Assembly: GCF_014203665.1 (NCBI RefSeq)
Contig: NZ_JACHJN010000011.1
Location: forward strand, 186,001 to 250,000
Reading direction: 5' to 3'
Origin: Saccharothrix tamanrassetensis
GTDB taxonomy: Bacteria; Actinomycetota; Actinomycetes; Mycobacteriales; Pseudonocardiaceae
Length of the DNA: 64,000 nucleotides
The translations under genes and the position numbers were made by a program. Shown in pieces: positions 35,815-43,397 of this stretch. The notes under the pieces are model-generated. The model was not told the DNA's origin and did not search any database. It saw only the letters and a list, made by a program, of their open reading frames with translations. Numbering within the stretch: position 1 is the first letter of the stretch; each line of letters starts with the position of its first letter.

Positions 35815-36914
35815 TGACCACCGCGACCGGGCACGAGGGGAAGACGCGGGGTTTCGCGGCGGCCACCCGGCTGATCGCCGAACGCGAGGTGAAGACCTTC
35901 CTGCGCAGCAAGGGTTTCTGGATCGGCCTCGCGGTGACCGTGATCGGGCTGTTCGCGATGTCGATCCTGCCGACGGTGCTGGGCGGTGGCCAGACCAAGG
36001 TCGCCGCGGTCGGCGCGAAGGCCGCGGAAGTGCTGGTGGGCACCGACTTGGAGGTCCGCACGGTCGGCGACCTGTCCGCCGCGCAGGACCTCGTCCGCTC
36101 GGAGGAGGTGGAGGCGGCGGTCGTGCCGGACGCGAGCGGTTCCGGTGTCCGGGTGGTCGCGCTCAACGACCCGCCGACCGAAGTCGTGGCCGCCCTGCGC
36201 ACCGCGCCGCCGGTGGACCTGCTCGACGCGTCCGAGGTCGGCCAGGGTCAGCGCCAGCTGGTGATCATGGTGTTCTCGCTGATCTTCCTGCTGTTCGGCA
36301 TGGGCGGCACGGCGATCGCGCAGAGCACGGTCACCGAGAAGCAGACCCGGATCGTGGAGATCCTGGTGTCGACCGTTCCGGTGCGGGCGCTGCTCGCGGG
36401 CAAGATCGCCGGGCACGTGCTGCTGACCATCGGCCAGATCCTGGTGATCGCGGTGGCCGCGCCGATCGCGTTGCGGCTGGGCGGCCACTCGGACCTGCTG
36501 GCCCTGGTCGCACCCGCGCTGGGCTGGTTCGTGCCGTTCCTCGTCCTGGGTTTCGTGCTGCTGGCGTCGATGTGGGCGGTCACCGGATCGCTGGTCAGCA
36601 GGCAGGAGGACCTCGGTTCGAGCATGGGCCTGGTGGTGATGCTGGTGCTGGGCCCGTACTTCGCGGTGATGTTCTTCGCCGACAACGCCTCCGTGCTCAC
36701 CGTCCTGTCGTTCGTCCCGTTCTCGTCCGCCATCGCCATGCCCGTGCGCATGTTCGCCGGCCAGGCTTCGGCGTGGGAAGCGTTGGCATCACTGGGTCTG
36801 CTGGCCGGGACCGCCGTGCTGACCGTGCTGCTGGCGAGCCGCATCTACTCCGGTTCCCTGCTGCACACGGGAGGCAAGCTCGCCCTGAGGAAGGCGTGGG
36901 CGCGCGAGGAGTAG
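35814..36914 (+). CDS. ABC transporter permease (NatB/ABC-2 type)
   Basis: A 366-residue membrane protein. One N-terminal transmembrane helix (FWIGLAVTVIGLFAMSILP) is followed by an extracytoplasmic domain of about 140 residues, then a cluster of about five helices from residue 145. The segment QSTVTEKQTRIVEILVSTVPVRALLAGKI is the hallmark of the NatB/ABC-2 family (EK..RI.E.LLSS). With the preceding ATPase it forms an exporter for sodium, peptide or drug; the substrate is unknown. A near-perfect hairpin terminator begins 15 nt after the stop. Confidence 0.92.
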   Translation: MTTATGHEGKTRGFAAATRLIAEREVKTFLRSKGFWIGLAVTVIGLFAMSILPTVLGGGQTKVAAVGAKAAEVLVGTDLEVRTVGDLSAAQDLVRSEEVEAAVVPDASGSGVRVVALNDPPTEVVAALRTAPPVDLLDASEVGQGQRQLVIMVFSLIFLLFGMGGTAIAQSTVTEKQTRIVEILVSTVPVRALLAGKIAGHVLLTIGQILVIAVAAPIALRLGGHSDLLALVAPALGWFVPFLVLGFVLLASMWAVTGSLVSRQEDLGSSMGLVVMLVLGPYFAVMFFADNASVLTVLSFVPFSSAIAMPVRMFAGQASAWEALASLGLLAGTAVLTVLLASRIYSGSLLHTGGKLALRKAWAREE

Positions 36915-36929
36915 CCCTTGCGTTTCGCA

Positions 36930-36973
36930 GTGCCCCCGGCATTCGCCGTCGCCTCGGCGAACGCCGGGGGCAC
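36930..36973 (+). terminator. Terminator of the two-component/ABC operon
   Basis: A 19-bp inverted repeat with one mismatch (36930-36948 with 36955-36973, starting GTGCCCCCGGC) and a 6-nt loop, 15 nt after the permease stop. Confidence 0.85.
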
Positions 36974-37095
36974 TTCGGCCGTGAGCCCGCACCAACTCCG
37001 GCCGCGCACGTGGTCGTACTCCCCTTGTCGTACCGCGGCGGATTGCCCGCAACAGGCACTTATACTGCGGCAATCGGACTTGTGGGGGCTTCGCG

Positions 37096-37473
37096 GTGGC
37101 TGTGGACAGTGGCGAGTTCTTCCGGACCCTGGGCACGCTGCCCGGTGTGGAACGTGCGGAGGGCGGGCACTACAGCTCGTTCGGCGTGCGCGGCAAGCGG
37201 TTCGGCTACTACTGGCCGCAGACGCAGACCGTCGGGCTGAAGCAGACGCTGTCCGAGCAGTTGGCGCTGGTGGCCGAACGGCCCGAGGTGTTCGAGGAGC
37301 AGTTCACCGCCGGCGGGTTCGGCTGGGTCGTCGTCCGGCTGGCCGGGGTCGAGGCGGACGAGCTCGCCGAGCTGGTCTACGAGGCCTGGCGGCTGTCCGC
37401 GCCGGAGGACCTGGTCGCGGAAACCCCCGACCCGGCCCGCAAGCCCCGGCGGTCTTCGGCGAAGCGCCGGTGA
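37096..37473 (+). CDS. MmcQ/YjbR-family DNA-binding protein
   Basis: A 125-residue single-domain protein with the family layout: a short helix FFRTLGTLPGVERAE, strands HYSSFGVRGKRFGYYW, LKQTLSEQLALVAERPEVFE and a helix at ELAELVYEAWRLSAPEDL. The tail is basic (KPRRSSAKRR). These small CyaY-fold proteins are thought to bind DNA but their role is unclear. GTG at 37096 is preceded by GGGGG. A TATACT box at 37061-37066 is a probable -10. It appears monocistronic. Confidence 0.82.
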   Translation: MAVDSGEFFRTLGTLPGVERAEGGHYSSFGVRGKRFGYYWPQTQTVGLKQTLSEQLALVAERPEVFEEQFTAGGFGWVVVRLAGVEADELAELVYEAWRLSAPEDLVAETPDPARKPRRSSAKRR

Positions 37474-37551
37474 ACGGGCCCCCGGCGTTCCCCGAACTGT
37501 GCCGGCGGTGATCCCCCAGTAGCGTCTCGGGCACTCGGTCGGGGATGCGGA

Positions 37552-38901
37552 GTGGGTGTGGACGGCTACGGTTTCAACCTGGCGCTCGTCGGGGTGCTGG
37601 TGCTGCTGAACGCGGTGTTCGCGGGCAGCGAGATGGCGCTGATCTCGTTGCGCGAAGGCCAGCTGCGGGCCCTCGAACGGGACGGGCGGGCGAGTGCGCG
37701 GACGTTGGTCCGGTTGGCGCGCGACCCGAACCGGTTCCTCGCGACCATCCAGATCGGCATCACGCTGGCCGGGTTCCTGGCGTCCGCGACGGCCGCCGTG
37801 TCGCTGGCCGAGCCGCTGGTCCCGCTGCTGGAGTTCCTGGACGGCGCGGCGAACCCGGTGGCCGTCGCGCTGGTGACGATCGTGCTGACGTTCCTGACGC
37901 TGGTGTTCGGCGAGCTCGCGCCCAAGCGGCTGGCGATGCAGTACGCGCTGCGGTGGGCGCTGCTGGTGGCCCGGCCGCTGGACGTGCTGTCGGCGATCTC
38001 CCGGCCGGCGGTGTGGACGCTGAGCGCGGCCACGAACGTGGTCGTCCGGATGCTCGGCGGCAAGCCCGAGGCGGAGTCCGAGCAGCTGTCGCCGGAGGAG
38101 CTGCGGGAACTGGTCGAAGCCCAGCGCGCCCTCAACCCCGAGCAGCGGACGATCATCACCGGGGCGCTGGAGATCCACGAGCGCCGGTTGCGCGAGGTGC
38201 TGGTGCCGCGCCGGGCGGTGGTCACGCTGGCGGCCGAGCTGGACGTGGCCGAGGCGCGGGAGGAGTTGGCCGCCTCCGGGCACTCCCGCGCCCCGGTGGC
38301 GCGCGGCGGGCACCTGGACGAGCTGGTCGGCGTGGTGCACCTGCGCGACCTGCTGCGGGACGGGAAGACGGTGGCCGAGGTGGCGCGGCAGGCGCTGGTG
38401 CTCCCCGACTCGGTCCGGGTGTCGGACGCGTTGCGCCGGTTCAAGGCCGAGCGCGAGCAGATGGCGCTGGTGGTGGACGAGCACGGCGCGGTCGCGGGCA
38501 TGGTCACGCTGGAGGACCTGCTGGAGGAGATCGTCGGCGAGATCATGGACGAGACCGACCGCGACGTGATGGCGGTGCGCAACGACGAGGACGGCTCGCT
38601 GGTGCTGCCCGGCACCTTCCCCATGCACGACCTGGTGGACATCGGCGTGGAGCTGCCGGACGCGCCCGAGGGCGACTACGCGACCATCGCCGGGCTGGTG
38701 CTGGTGATCCTGGGCCACATCCCGGAACGGCCGGGCGAGCGGGTCTCCGTGTCGGACTGGACGATCGAGGTGCTCGACGTGGAGCACCACGCGATCACCG
38801 AGGTCCGGCTGTGCCGCGAGTCACGGCAGGGGGAGGTCGGGCGGGATCTGGAGGGCGACGGTGATCAGGGAGTGGACGCGGGTGGCGATGGCCGCCAGTA
38901 A
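37552..38901 (+). CDS. CNNM/CorC-family (hemolysin-like) membrane protein 1
   Basis: A 449-residue protein. An N-terminal DUF21 membrane domain (residues 8-185; LNAVFAGSEMALISLREGQL, IGITLAGFLASATAAVSLAE, LVFGELAPKRLAMQ) is followed by a CBS pair (about 205-325; RRAVVTLAAELDVAEAREEL, LVVDEHGAVAGMVTLEDLLEEI) and a C-terminal CorC/HlyC domain (340-425). The family takes part in Mg2+/Co2+ efflux, and the hemolysin name is historical. The last 27 codons overlap the antiparallel MerR gene, giving an unusual hydrophilic tail. Confidence 0.9.
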   Translation: MGVDGYGFNLALVGVLVLLNAVFAGSEMALISLREGQLRALERDGRASARTLVRLARDPNRFLATIQIGITLAGFLASATAAVSLAEPLVPLLEFLDGAANPVAVALVTIVLTFLTLVFGELAPKRLAMQYALRWALLVARPLDVLSAISRPAVWTLSAATNVVVRMLGGKPEAESEQLSPEELRELVEAQRALNPEQRTIITGALEIHERRLREVLVPRRAVVTLAAELDVAEAREELAASGHSRAPVARGGHLDELVGVVHLRDLLRDGKTVAEVARQALVLPDSVRVSDALRRFKAEREQMALVVDEHGAVAGMVTLEDLLEEIVGEIMDETDRDVMAVRNDEDGSLVLPGTFPMHDLVDIGVELPDAPEGDYATIAGLVLVILGHIPERPGERVSVSDWTIEVLDVEHHAITEVRLCRESRQGEVGRDLEGDGDQGVDAGGDGRQ

Positions 38902-39219
38902 GCCGTGCACCTCGGGCGAGGCCGCCTCCGCCGCCGCCTGGAGGGTGCGCAGGTCCGCGTCGATGCGGTCCAGGATGACCGCGACGTCGGCGTGCCGGTC
39001 CCGCAACGCGGTGGCGATCTCCTCCAGCGGCACGCCCTGCACTTCCAGCCGCTGCACGAGGTGGATGCGCTCGACGTCGGTCGGGTGGTACAGGCGGTAG
39101 TTGCCGGCGGTGCGCTTGGCGGGGTTGAGCAGGCCGAGGCCGGTGTAGTAGTCGACGGTGCGGGGGCTGACCTGTGCTCTCGCGGCGAGTTCACCGATCT
39201 TGAGCAGAACATCCGTCAC
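38821..39219 (-). CDS. MerR-family transcriptional regulator
   Basis: A 132-residue protein. The N-terminal winged HTH is LLKIGELAARAQVSPRTVDY with YYTGLGLLNPAKRT and GNYRLYHPTDVERI, followed by a dimerisation helix (ALRDRHADVAVILDRIDADL). No cysteine or metal-binding loop is seen, so it is not a metal sensor of the classical type. It is divergent from the second CNNM gene. Its 3' end lies inside the 3' end of the first CNNM gene (81 nt antiparallel overlap). It may control the flanking CNNM transporters. Confidence 0.9.
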   Translation of the reverse strand: MTDVLLKIGELAARAQVSPRTVDYYTGLGLLNPAKRTAGNYRLYHPTDVERIHLVQRLEVQGVPLEEIATALRDRHADVAVILDRIDADLRTLQAAAEAASPEVHGLLAAIATRVHSLITVALQIPPDLPLP

Positions 39220-39385
39220 CGTGGACCCACCTCCGTGTGTGCGCGGTCGCGACCGTCACCCGGGCAACCATACAGTGCTACGTGATAGTGTGAGTCATGC
39301 CCGACAGTGCCGACGTAGACGGCTGCAGTAGTAGGCCGGGTCCGACCCGGCTGATCATGGTTCCACCGAACGCAGCGAGCGCGCC
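39220..39385. promoter_or_regulatory. Divergent MerR/CNNM promoter with imperfect dyad
   Basis: This spacer is A/T-richer than its surroundings. An imperfect dyad spans 39272-39291 (ACAGTGCTAC/GTGATAGTGT), the size of a MerR operator. It overlaps a possible plus-strand -10 (TAGTGT at 39286-39291) and a minus-strand TANNNT (TATGGT). A MerR dimer bound here could control both directions; this is inference. Confidence 0.4.
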
Positions 39386-40693
39386 GTGCTGATCGCCACC
39401 GGCCTGCTCGCCATCGTGGCCCTCACCGTGGCCACCGGTTATTTCGTCGCCCAGGAGTTCGCCTACATGGCGGCGGACCGGGGCCGGCTCCGACAACTGG
39501 CGGAGAGCGGCGACCAGGCCGCCGAGCGCGCGCTGCGCGTCACCCGCCAGCTGTCGTTCATGCTCTCCGGCGCACAGTTCGGCATCACGGTGACCGCGCT
39601 GCTCGCCGGCTACGTGGCCGAGCCGCTGCTGGGCACCGGCCTCGCCGGCGTGCTGGGGCCGACCGGCCTGCCGCAGGCCGTCGCCCTGCCGCTGTCGATG
39701 GCGCTGGCACTGGTGTTCGCCACGGTCGTGCAGATGGTGCTCGGCGAGCTGCTGCCCAAGAACTTCGCCATCGCCCGGCCCGAGTCGCTGGCCAAGGCGC
39801 TGAGCGCGTCCACACTGGCCTACCTCAAGGTCGCCGGTCCGGTGATCCGGCTGTTCGACGCGGCGGCCAACCGGCTGCTGCGCGCGGTGGGGATCGAGCC
39901 GGTGGAGGAGCTGCCGCAGGGCGCCACGCCGGAGGACCTCCGGCAGATCATCGGCGACGCGAGCAGCGAAGGCCACCTCGATCCCGAGCTGTCGCACCTG
40001 TTGGAGCGCGGCCTCGGGTTCCGCGAACTGGCCGCCGAACAGGCGATGACGCCACGGGTCGCGGTGCACGCGGTGCGCGCCGACGAGCCCGCCGCCCGCG
40101 TGGTGGCGCTGCTGGACACCGGCCACTCGCGGTTCCCGGTGTTCGGTGACGACCTGGACGACCTGCGCGGCGTGGTCGGGTTGGCCGAGGTGCTGACCGT
40201 CGCGCCCGAACAGCGCGCCACCACCCCGATCGGGGACATCGCCTCCCCCGCGCTGGTGGTCCCCACGACGCTGGCGCTGCCCGCCGTGCTGGAGCGGCTG
40301 CGCACCGAGCGCCGGCAGCTGGCGTGCGTGGTGGACGAGTTCGGCGGGTTCGCCGGGGTGGTGTCGCTGGAGGACCTGGCCGAGGAGCTGGTCGGCGAGA
40401 TCCACGACGAGGACGACCTGGACGAGGACTCGATCGAGTCCCTCGGCAGCGGCAGGTGGCTGGTGCCGGGCCGGATGCGGGTGGACGAGATCGCCGACAC
40501 GACCGGCGTCGCGCTGCCCGCGCACGACAGCTACGACACGGTGTCGGGCCTGGTGCTGCACCGGCTGGGCCGCACCGCGCGGGTGGACGACGAGGTCGCG
40601 TTCGACGGCGTGTCCGTGCGCGTCACGGCGGTGGCCCGGAACGTGCCCGCCGGCGTCGTGCTCACCGTCGTCGACCGGGAGGACGCCCGATGA
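39386..40693 (+). CDS. CNNM/CorC-family (hemolysin-like) membrane protein 2
   Basis: A 435-residue DUF21-CBS-CorC_HlyC protein. The membrane domain reads VATGYFVAQEFAYMAADR, MLSGAQFGITVTALLAGYVA and MVLGELLPKNFAIARP. The CBS pair includes VHAVRADEPAARVVALLDTG and CVVDEFGGFAGVVSLEDLAEE, and the CorC domain ends near residue 430. GTG at 39386 lacks a clear ribosome site. It overlaps the next CNNM gene by 4 nt (ATGA); the pair probably forms a heteromeric cation transporter, as paired yhdP/yrkA-type genes may do. Confidence 0.9.
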   Translation: MLIATGLLAIVALTVATGYFVAQEFAYMAADRGRLRQLAESGDQAAERALRVTRQLSFMLSGAQFGITVTALLAGYVAEPLLGTGLAGVLGPTGLPQAVALPLSMALALVFATVVQMVLGELLPKNFAIARPESLAKALSASTLAYLKVAGPVIRLFDAAANRLLRAVGIEPVEELPQGATPEDLRQIIGDASSEGHLDPELSHLLERGLGFRELAAEQAMTPRVAVHAVRADEPAARVVALLDTGHSRFPVFGDDLDDLRGVVGLAEVLTVAPEQRATTPIGDIASPALVVPTTLALPAVLERLRTERRQLACVVDEFGGFAGVVSLEDLAEELVGEIHDEDDLDEDSIESLGSGRWLVPGRMRVDEIADTTGVALPAHDSYDTVSGLVLHRLGRTARVDDEVAFDGVSVRVTAVARNVPAGVVLTVVDREDAR

Positions 40694-41733
40694 GCACCAC
40701 CTGGTCGTTGCTGCTGTCGCTGGTCCTGCTGCTCGCCAACGCCTTCTTCGTGGCCGCCGAGTTCGCGCTGATCGCCGCCAAGCGGCACCGCCTGGAACAG
40801 GACGCCGAGACCAGTCGCGCCGCCCGCGCGGCCGTGGCCGGGGTGCGCGAGCTGTCGTTGATGCTCGCGGGCGCCCAGCTCGGGATCACGTTGTGCACCC
40901 TGGGGTTGGGCGCGCTGGCCAAGCCGGCGGTCGCCGACCTGGTCGACCCGCTGCTGGTCGCCACCGGGCTGCCCGCCGGGGTGTCGTACGCCATCGCGTT
41001 CACGATCAGCCTGGTGCTGGTGGTGTTCCTGCACATGGTGGTCGGCGAGATGGCCCCGAAGTCGTGGGCGATCTCCCAGCCCGAACGCTCCGCGCTGCTG
41101 CTGGCACTGCCGTTCCGCGCGTTCGCGCACTCGGTCCGCTGGGTCCTCGGCGGGCTCAACGGCGTGACGAACGCGCTGCTGCGCCTGGTGAAGGTCGAGC
41201 CGCAGACCGAACTCGCCCAGGCGCACCGGCCGGACGACCTGCGGATGCTGGTGCGCCAGTCCGCCGAGCACGGCCTGATCCCCGAGGGCCAGCAGCGGCT
41301 GCTGACCCGGATGCTCCAGTTGCAGAACACCACCGTGGCGCAGGTGATGGTGCCCGTCGACCGCACGCTCAGCGTGGCGGAGGACACCGACGCGCGGACG
41401 ATCGAGCACCGCAGCCGCGAGTCGGGCCGGTCCCGCTTCCCGGTGACCGACGCGGCCGGCCGGTTCGTCGGCCTGGTGCACATCCGGGAAGCCGTCCGGG
41501 CCACCGCCGCCGGCGGTTCGCCGACCGCGCGGGAGCTGATGGGCAGCCCGTTGACGCTGCCCGCCACGATGCCGGTCGCGCACGCGGTGACCGCGATGCG
41601 GGCCGACCGCGCGCAGCTCGCGCTGGTGTCCGACCAGGACCGCGTGGTGGGCATCGCCGCGCTGGAAGACCTCCTCGAAGAGCTGATCGGCGACTTCGAG
41701 GACGAGACCGACCAACCCCTTCGCACGAGCTGA
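40690..41733 (+). CDS. CNNM-family membrane protein 3 (DUF21-CBS, lacks CorC domain)
   Basis: A 347-residue protein with a DUF21 domain (LLLANAFFVAAEFALIAAKR, MLAGAQLGITLCTLGLGALA, MVVGEMAPKSWAIS) and a CBS pair (RTLSVAEDTDARTIEHRSRE, LALVSDQDRVVGIAALEDLL). It ends right after the second CBS unit (FEDETDQPLRTS), so the C-terminal CorC_HlyC domain present in its two neighbours is absent. Translation is coupled to the previous gene (ATGA). It probably partners the longer protein in one complex. Confidence 0.9.
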   Translation: MSTTWSLLLSLVLLLANAFFVAAEFALIAAKRHRLEQDAETSRAARAAVAGVRELSLMLAGAQLGITLCTLGLGALAKPAVADLVDPLLVATGLPAGVSYAIAFTISLVLVVFLHMVVGEMAPKSWAISQPERSALLLALPFRAFAHSVRWVLGGLNGVTNALLRLVKVEPQTELAQAHRPDDLRMLVRQSAEHGLIPEGQQRLLTRMLQLQNTTVAQVMVPVDRTLSVAEDTDARTIEHRSRESGRSRFPVTDAAGRFVGLVHIREAVRATAAGGSPTARELMGSPLTLPATMPVAHAVTAMRADRAQLALVSDQDRVVGIAALEDLLEELIGDFEDETDQPLRTS

Positions 41734-41764
41734 CCACACCACCCCTCACGGAGGAAGAACCCTG

Positions 41765-42760
41765 ATGTTCAAGAGGATGCTCAGCGCGTTCGGCGTCGGC
41801 GGACCGTCCGTCGACACCGTCCTGGACTCCCCGCACGCCACGCCCGGCCAGGTGGTCACCGGCCAGGTCCGCATCCAGGGCGGCAGCGCCGACGCCCACA
41901 TCGACCGGATCGTGCTGTCCCTGGTGACCCGGGTGGAGGTCGAGCACGGCGACCACGAGTTCCGCGGGGTGTCGGAGTTCCTGCGCATCGAGGTGGCCGA
42001 GGGCGTGCGGGTGGCGGCCGGGCAGCCGCTGTCCGTGCCGTTCCGGCTCCCGCTGCCGTGGGAGACCCCGATCACCGCCGTGGGCGGGCAGCAGCTGCCC
42101 GGCATGACCGTCGGGGTGCGCACCGACCTGGTCATCTCCGGCGCACCGGACAAGGGCGACCTGGACCCGGTCCTGGTCGGGCCGCTGCCGTCGCAGGACC
42201 GCGTGCTCGACGCGTTCGGGCAGCTCGGCTTCCAGTTCCGCAGCGCCGACGTGGAGGCCGGGCGGATCCACGGCGTGCACCAGGAACTCGGCTTCTACCA
42301 GGAGATCGAGTTCTTCCCGCCGGCGCAGTTCGCCGGGCGGCTCAACCAGGTCGAGCTGACCTTCGTGACCAGCCCGCACGAACTGGTGGTGGTGCTGGAG
42401 GCGGACAAGCGCGGCGGCGTGTTCTCCGCCGGCGGCGACGCGTTCGGCCGGTTCCAGGTGTCGCACCAGGACGCCGTGCGCACGGACTGGGCGGCGGCGA
42501 TCAACCAGTGGCTGGTGCAGGTCGCCGAACGGGGCGGCCACTCCGCCTTCGGACAGCCCGGCTACGGACAGCCGGGGTACGGACAGCCGGGGTACGGGCA
42601 CCACGGTCATGACGGGCACCACGGGCACCGCCGGGGTTCCGGCATGGGCGGCGTCGTCGCGGGCGCGGCGGCCGGTGTGGTCGGCGGCATGGTGCTCGGC
42701 GAAGTGCTGGGCGACGCGTTCGAGGACGACGGCGGCGGCGACATGGCGTTCGAGGAGTGA
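41765..42760 (+). CDS. Spo0M-family (sporulation-control, arrestin-like) protein
   Basis: A 331-residue protein. Residues 1-245 are the Spo0M arrestin-like beta-sandwich (MFKRMLSAFGVGGPSVDTVL, GGSADAHIDRIVLSLVTRVE, PFRLPLPWETPITAVGG). A repeat GQPGY occurs three times in tandem near residues 260-275, then a His/Gly-rich stretch and a hydrophobic Gly/Ala segment (GGVVAGAAAGVVGGMVLGEV) that could be a membrane or oligomerisation helix. The family affects sporulation or cell-surface development. The ATG follows GGAGGAAGAACCCTG. It is 31 nt after the CNNM pair, so possibly in the same operon. Confidence 0.88.
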   Translation: MFKRMLSAFGVGGPSVDTVLDSPHATPGQVVTGQVRIQGGSADAHIDRIVLSLVTRVEVEHGDHEFRGVSEFLRIEVAEGVRVAAGQPLSVPFRLPLPWETPITAVGGQQLPGMTVGVRTDLVISGAPDKGDLDPVLVGPLPSQDRVLDAFGQLGFQFRSADVEAGRIHGVHQELGFYQEIEFFPPAQFAGRLNQVELTFVTSPHELVVVLEADKRGGVFSAGGDAFGRFQVSHQDAVRTDWAAAINQWLVQVAERGGHSAFGQPGYGQPGYGQPGYGHHGHDGHHGHRRGSGMGGVVAGAAAGVVGGMVLGEVLGDAFEDDGGGDMAFEE

Positions 42761-42843
42761 ACCGCCCGCAGACCGGGTACCAGCGTCCCTGAAGGGTCAC
42801 CGCGTCCCCGGACTCGGGCGTCGGCGATCCTCACCGGACCGGC

Positions 42844-42874
42844 GCGGCAGGCGGCTCCCCTCACCGCCTGCCGC
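42844..42874 (+). terminator. Terminator in the 345-nt gap after the Spo0M gene
   Basis: A perfect 11-bp stem (GCGGCAGGCGG at 42844-42854 with 42864-42874) and a 9-nt loop, 83 nt after the spo0M-like stop. The rest of the 42761-43105 gap holds no supported gene. The right end contains the GGGAGAAGG ribosome site of the next small gene. Confidence 0.7.
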
Positions 42875-43105
42875 GTCTCTGTCCACGGACCGGTCGGCGC
42901 CCGGAGTGATGATCGGACGTCCCCGCCCCGACTCCGACCCGAGCAGGTGGAATCCGCGGCGGACCCGCTGCCCGGGCACGGTGCTGGGGTCGGAAGGCCC
43001 GGGTCACAGGACCCGGGCGGACGAAGTCTCTCGGCCGTGGCGGACAACCGCCGGATGGCATATCCAGGAGGCTTCTGCGAATCGCCATCGGGAGAAGGTG
43101 CGGTT

Positions 43106-43327
43106 GTGTCCACCGTCGTCGTCATGCTGTTGGTCCTGGGAGCCGGCCTGTTGGTCGGAGGTCGGCTGAACAGCGCCAGCGAGGCCCACGCCTACTTCAC
43201 CAGCTCGCGCACCCGTGTCACCCGGACGTTCTCCGCGTGGATGCGGCAGGTCACCCGCGCGGTCGTCGGTGTGGCCGGGTTGCTGGTGCTGATCTACGTG
43301 CTGGTGAGCCAGGTGCCTTTCGAGTGA
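43106..43327 (+). CDS. Small two-helix membrane protein (hypothetical)
   Basis: A 73-residue protein. GTG at 43106 has GAGAAGG about 8 nt upstream. Two hydrophobic segments (VVVMLLVLGAGLLVGG and VVGVAGLLVLIYVLVSQV) flank a polar, aromatic-containing loop with SSRTRVTRTFSAWMRQ. Both ends are probably on the same side. No family was recognised. It is monocistronic, convergent to a secreted-protein gene. Confidence 0.6.
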   Translation: MSTVVVMLLVLGAGLLVGGRLNSASEAHAYFTSSRTRVTRTFSAWMRQVTRAVVGVAGLLVLIYVLVSQVPFE

Positions 43328-43353
43328 CCTGCCGCCTCGCGCATCGGCCTGGT

Positions 43354-43384
43354 CGTTCCGCGCCGACGGCGTCGACGCGGAACG
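43354..43384. terminator. Bidirectional hairpin between convergent genes
   Basis: A 9-bp stem (CGTTCCGCG at 43354-43362 with CGCGGAACG at 43376-43384) with a 13-nt loop. It sits in the 70-nt gap between two convergent genes, so it can serve both. Confidence 0.6.
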
Positions 43385-43397
43385 GGTCGCGGTCGGC

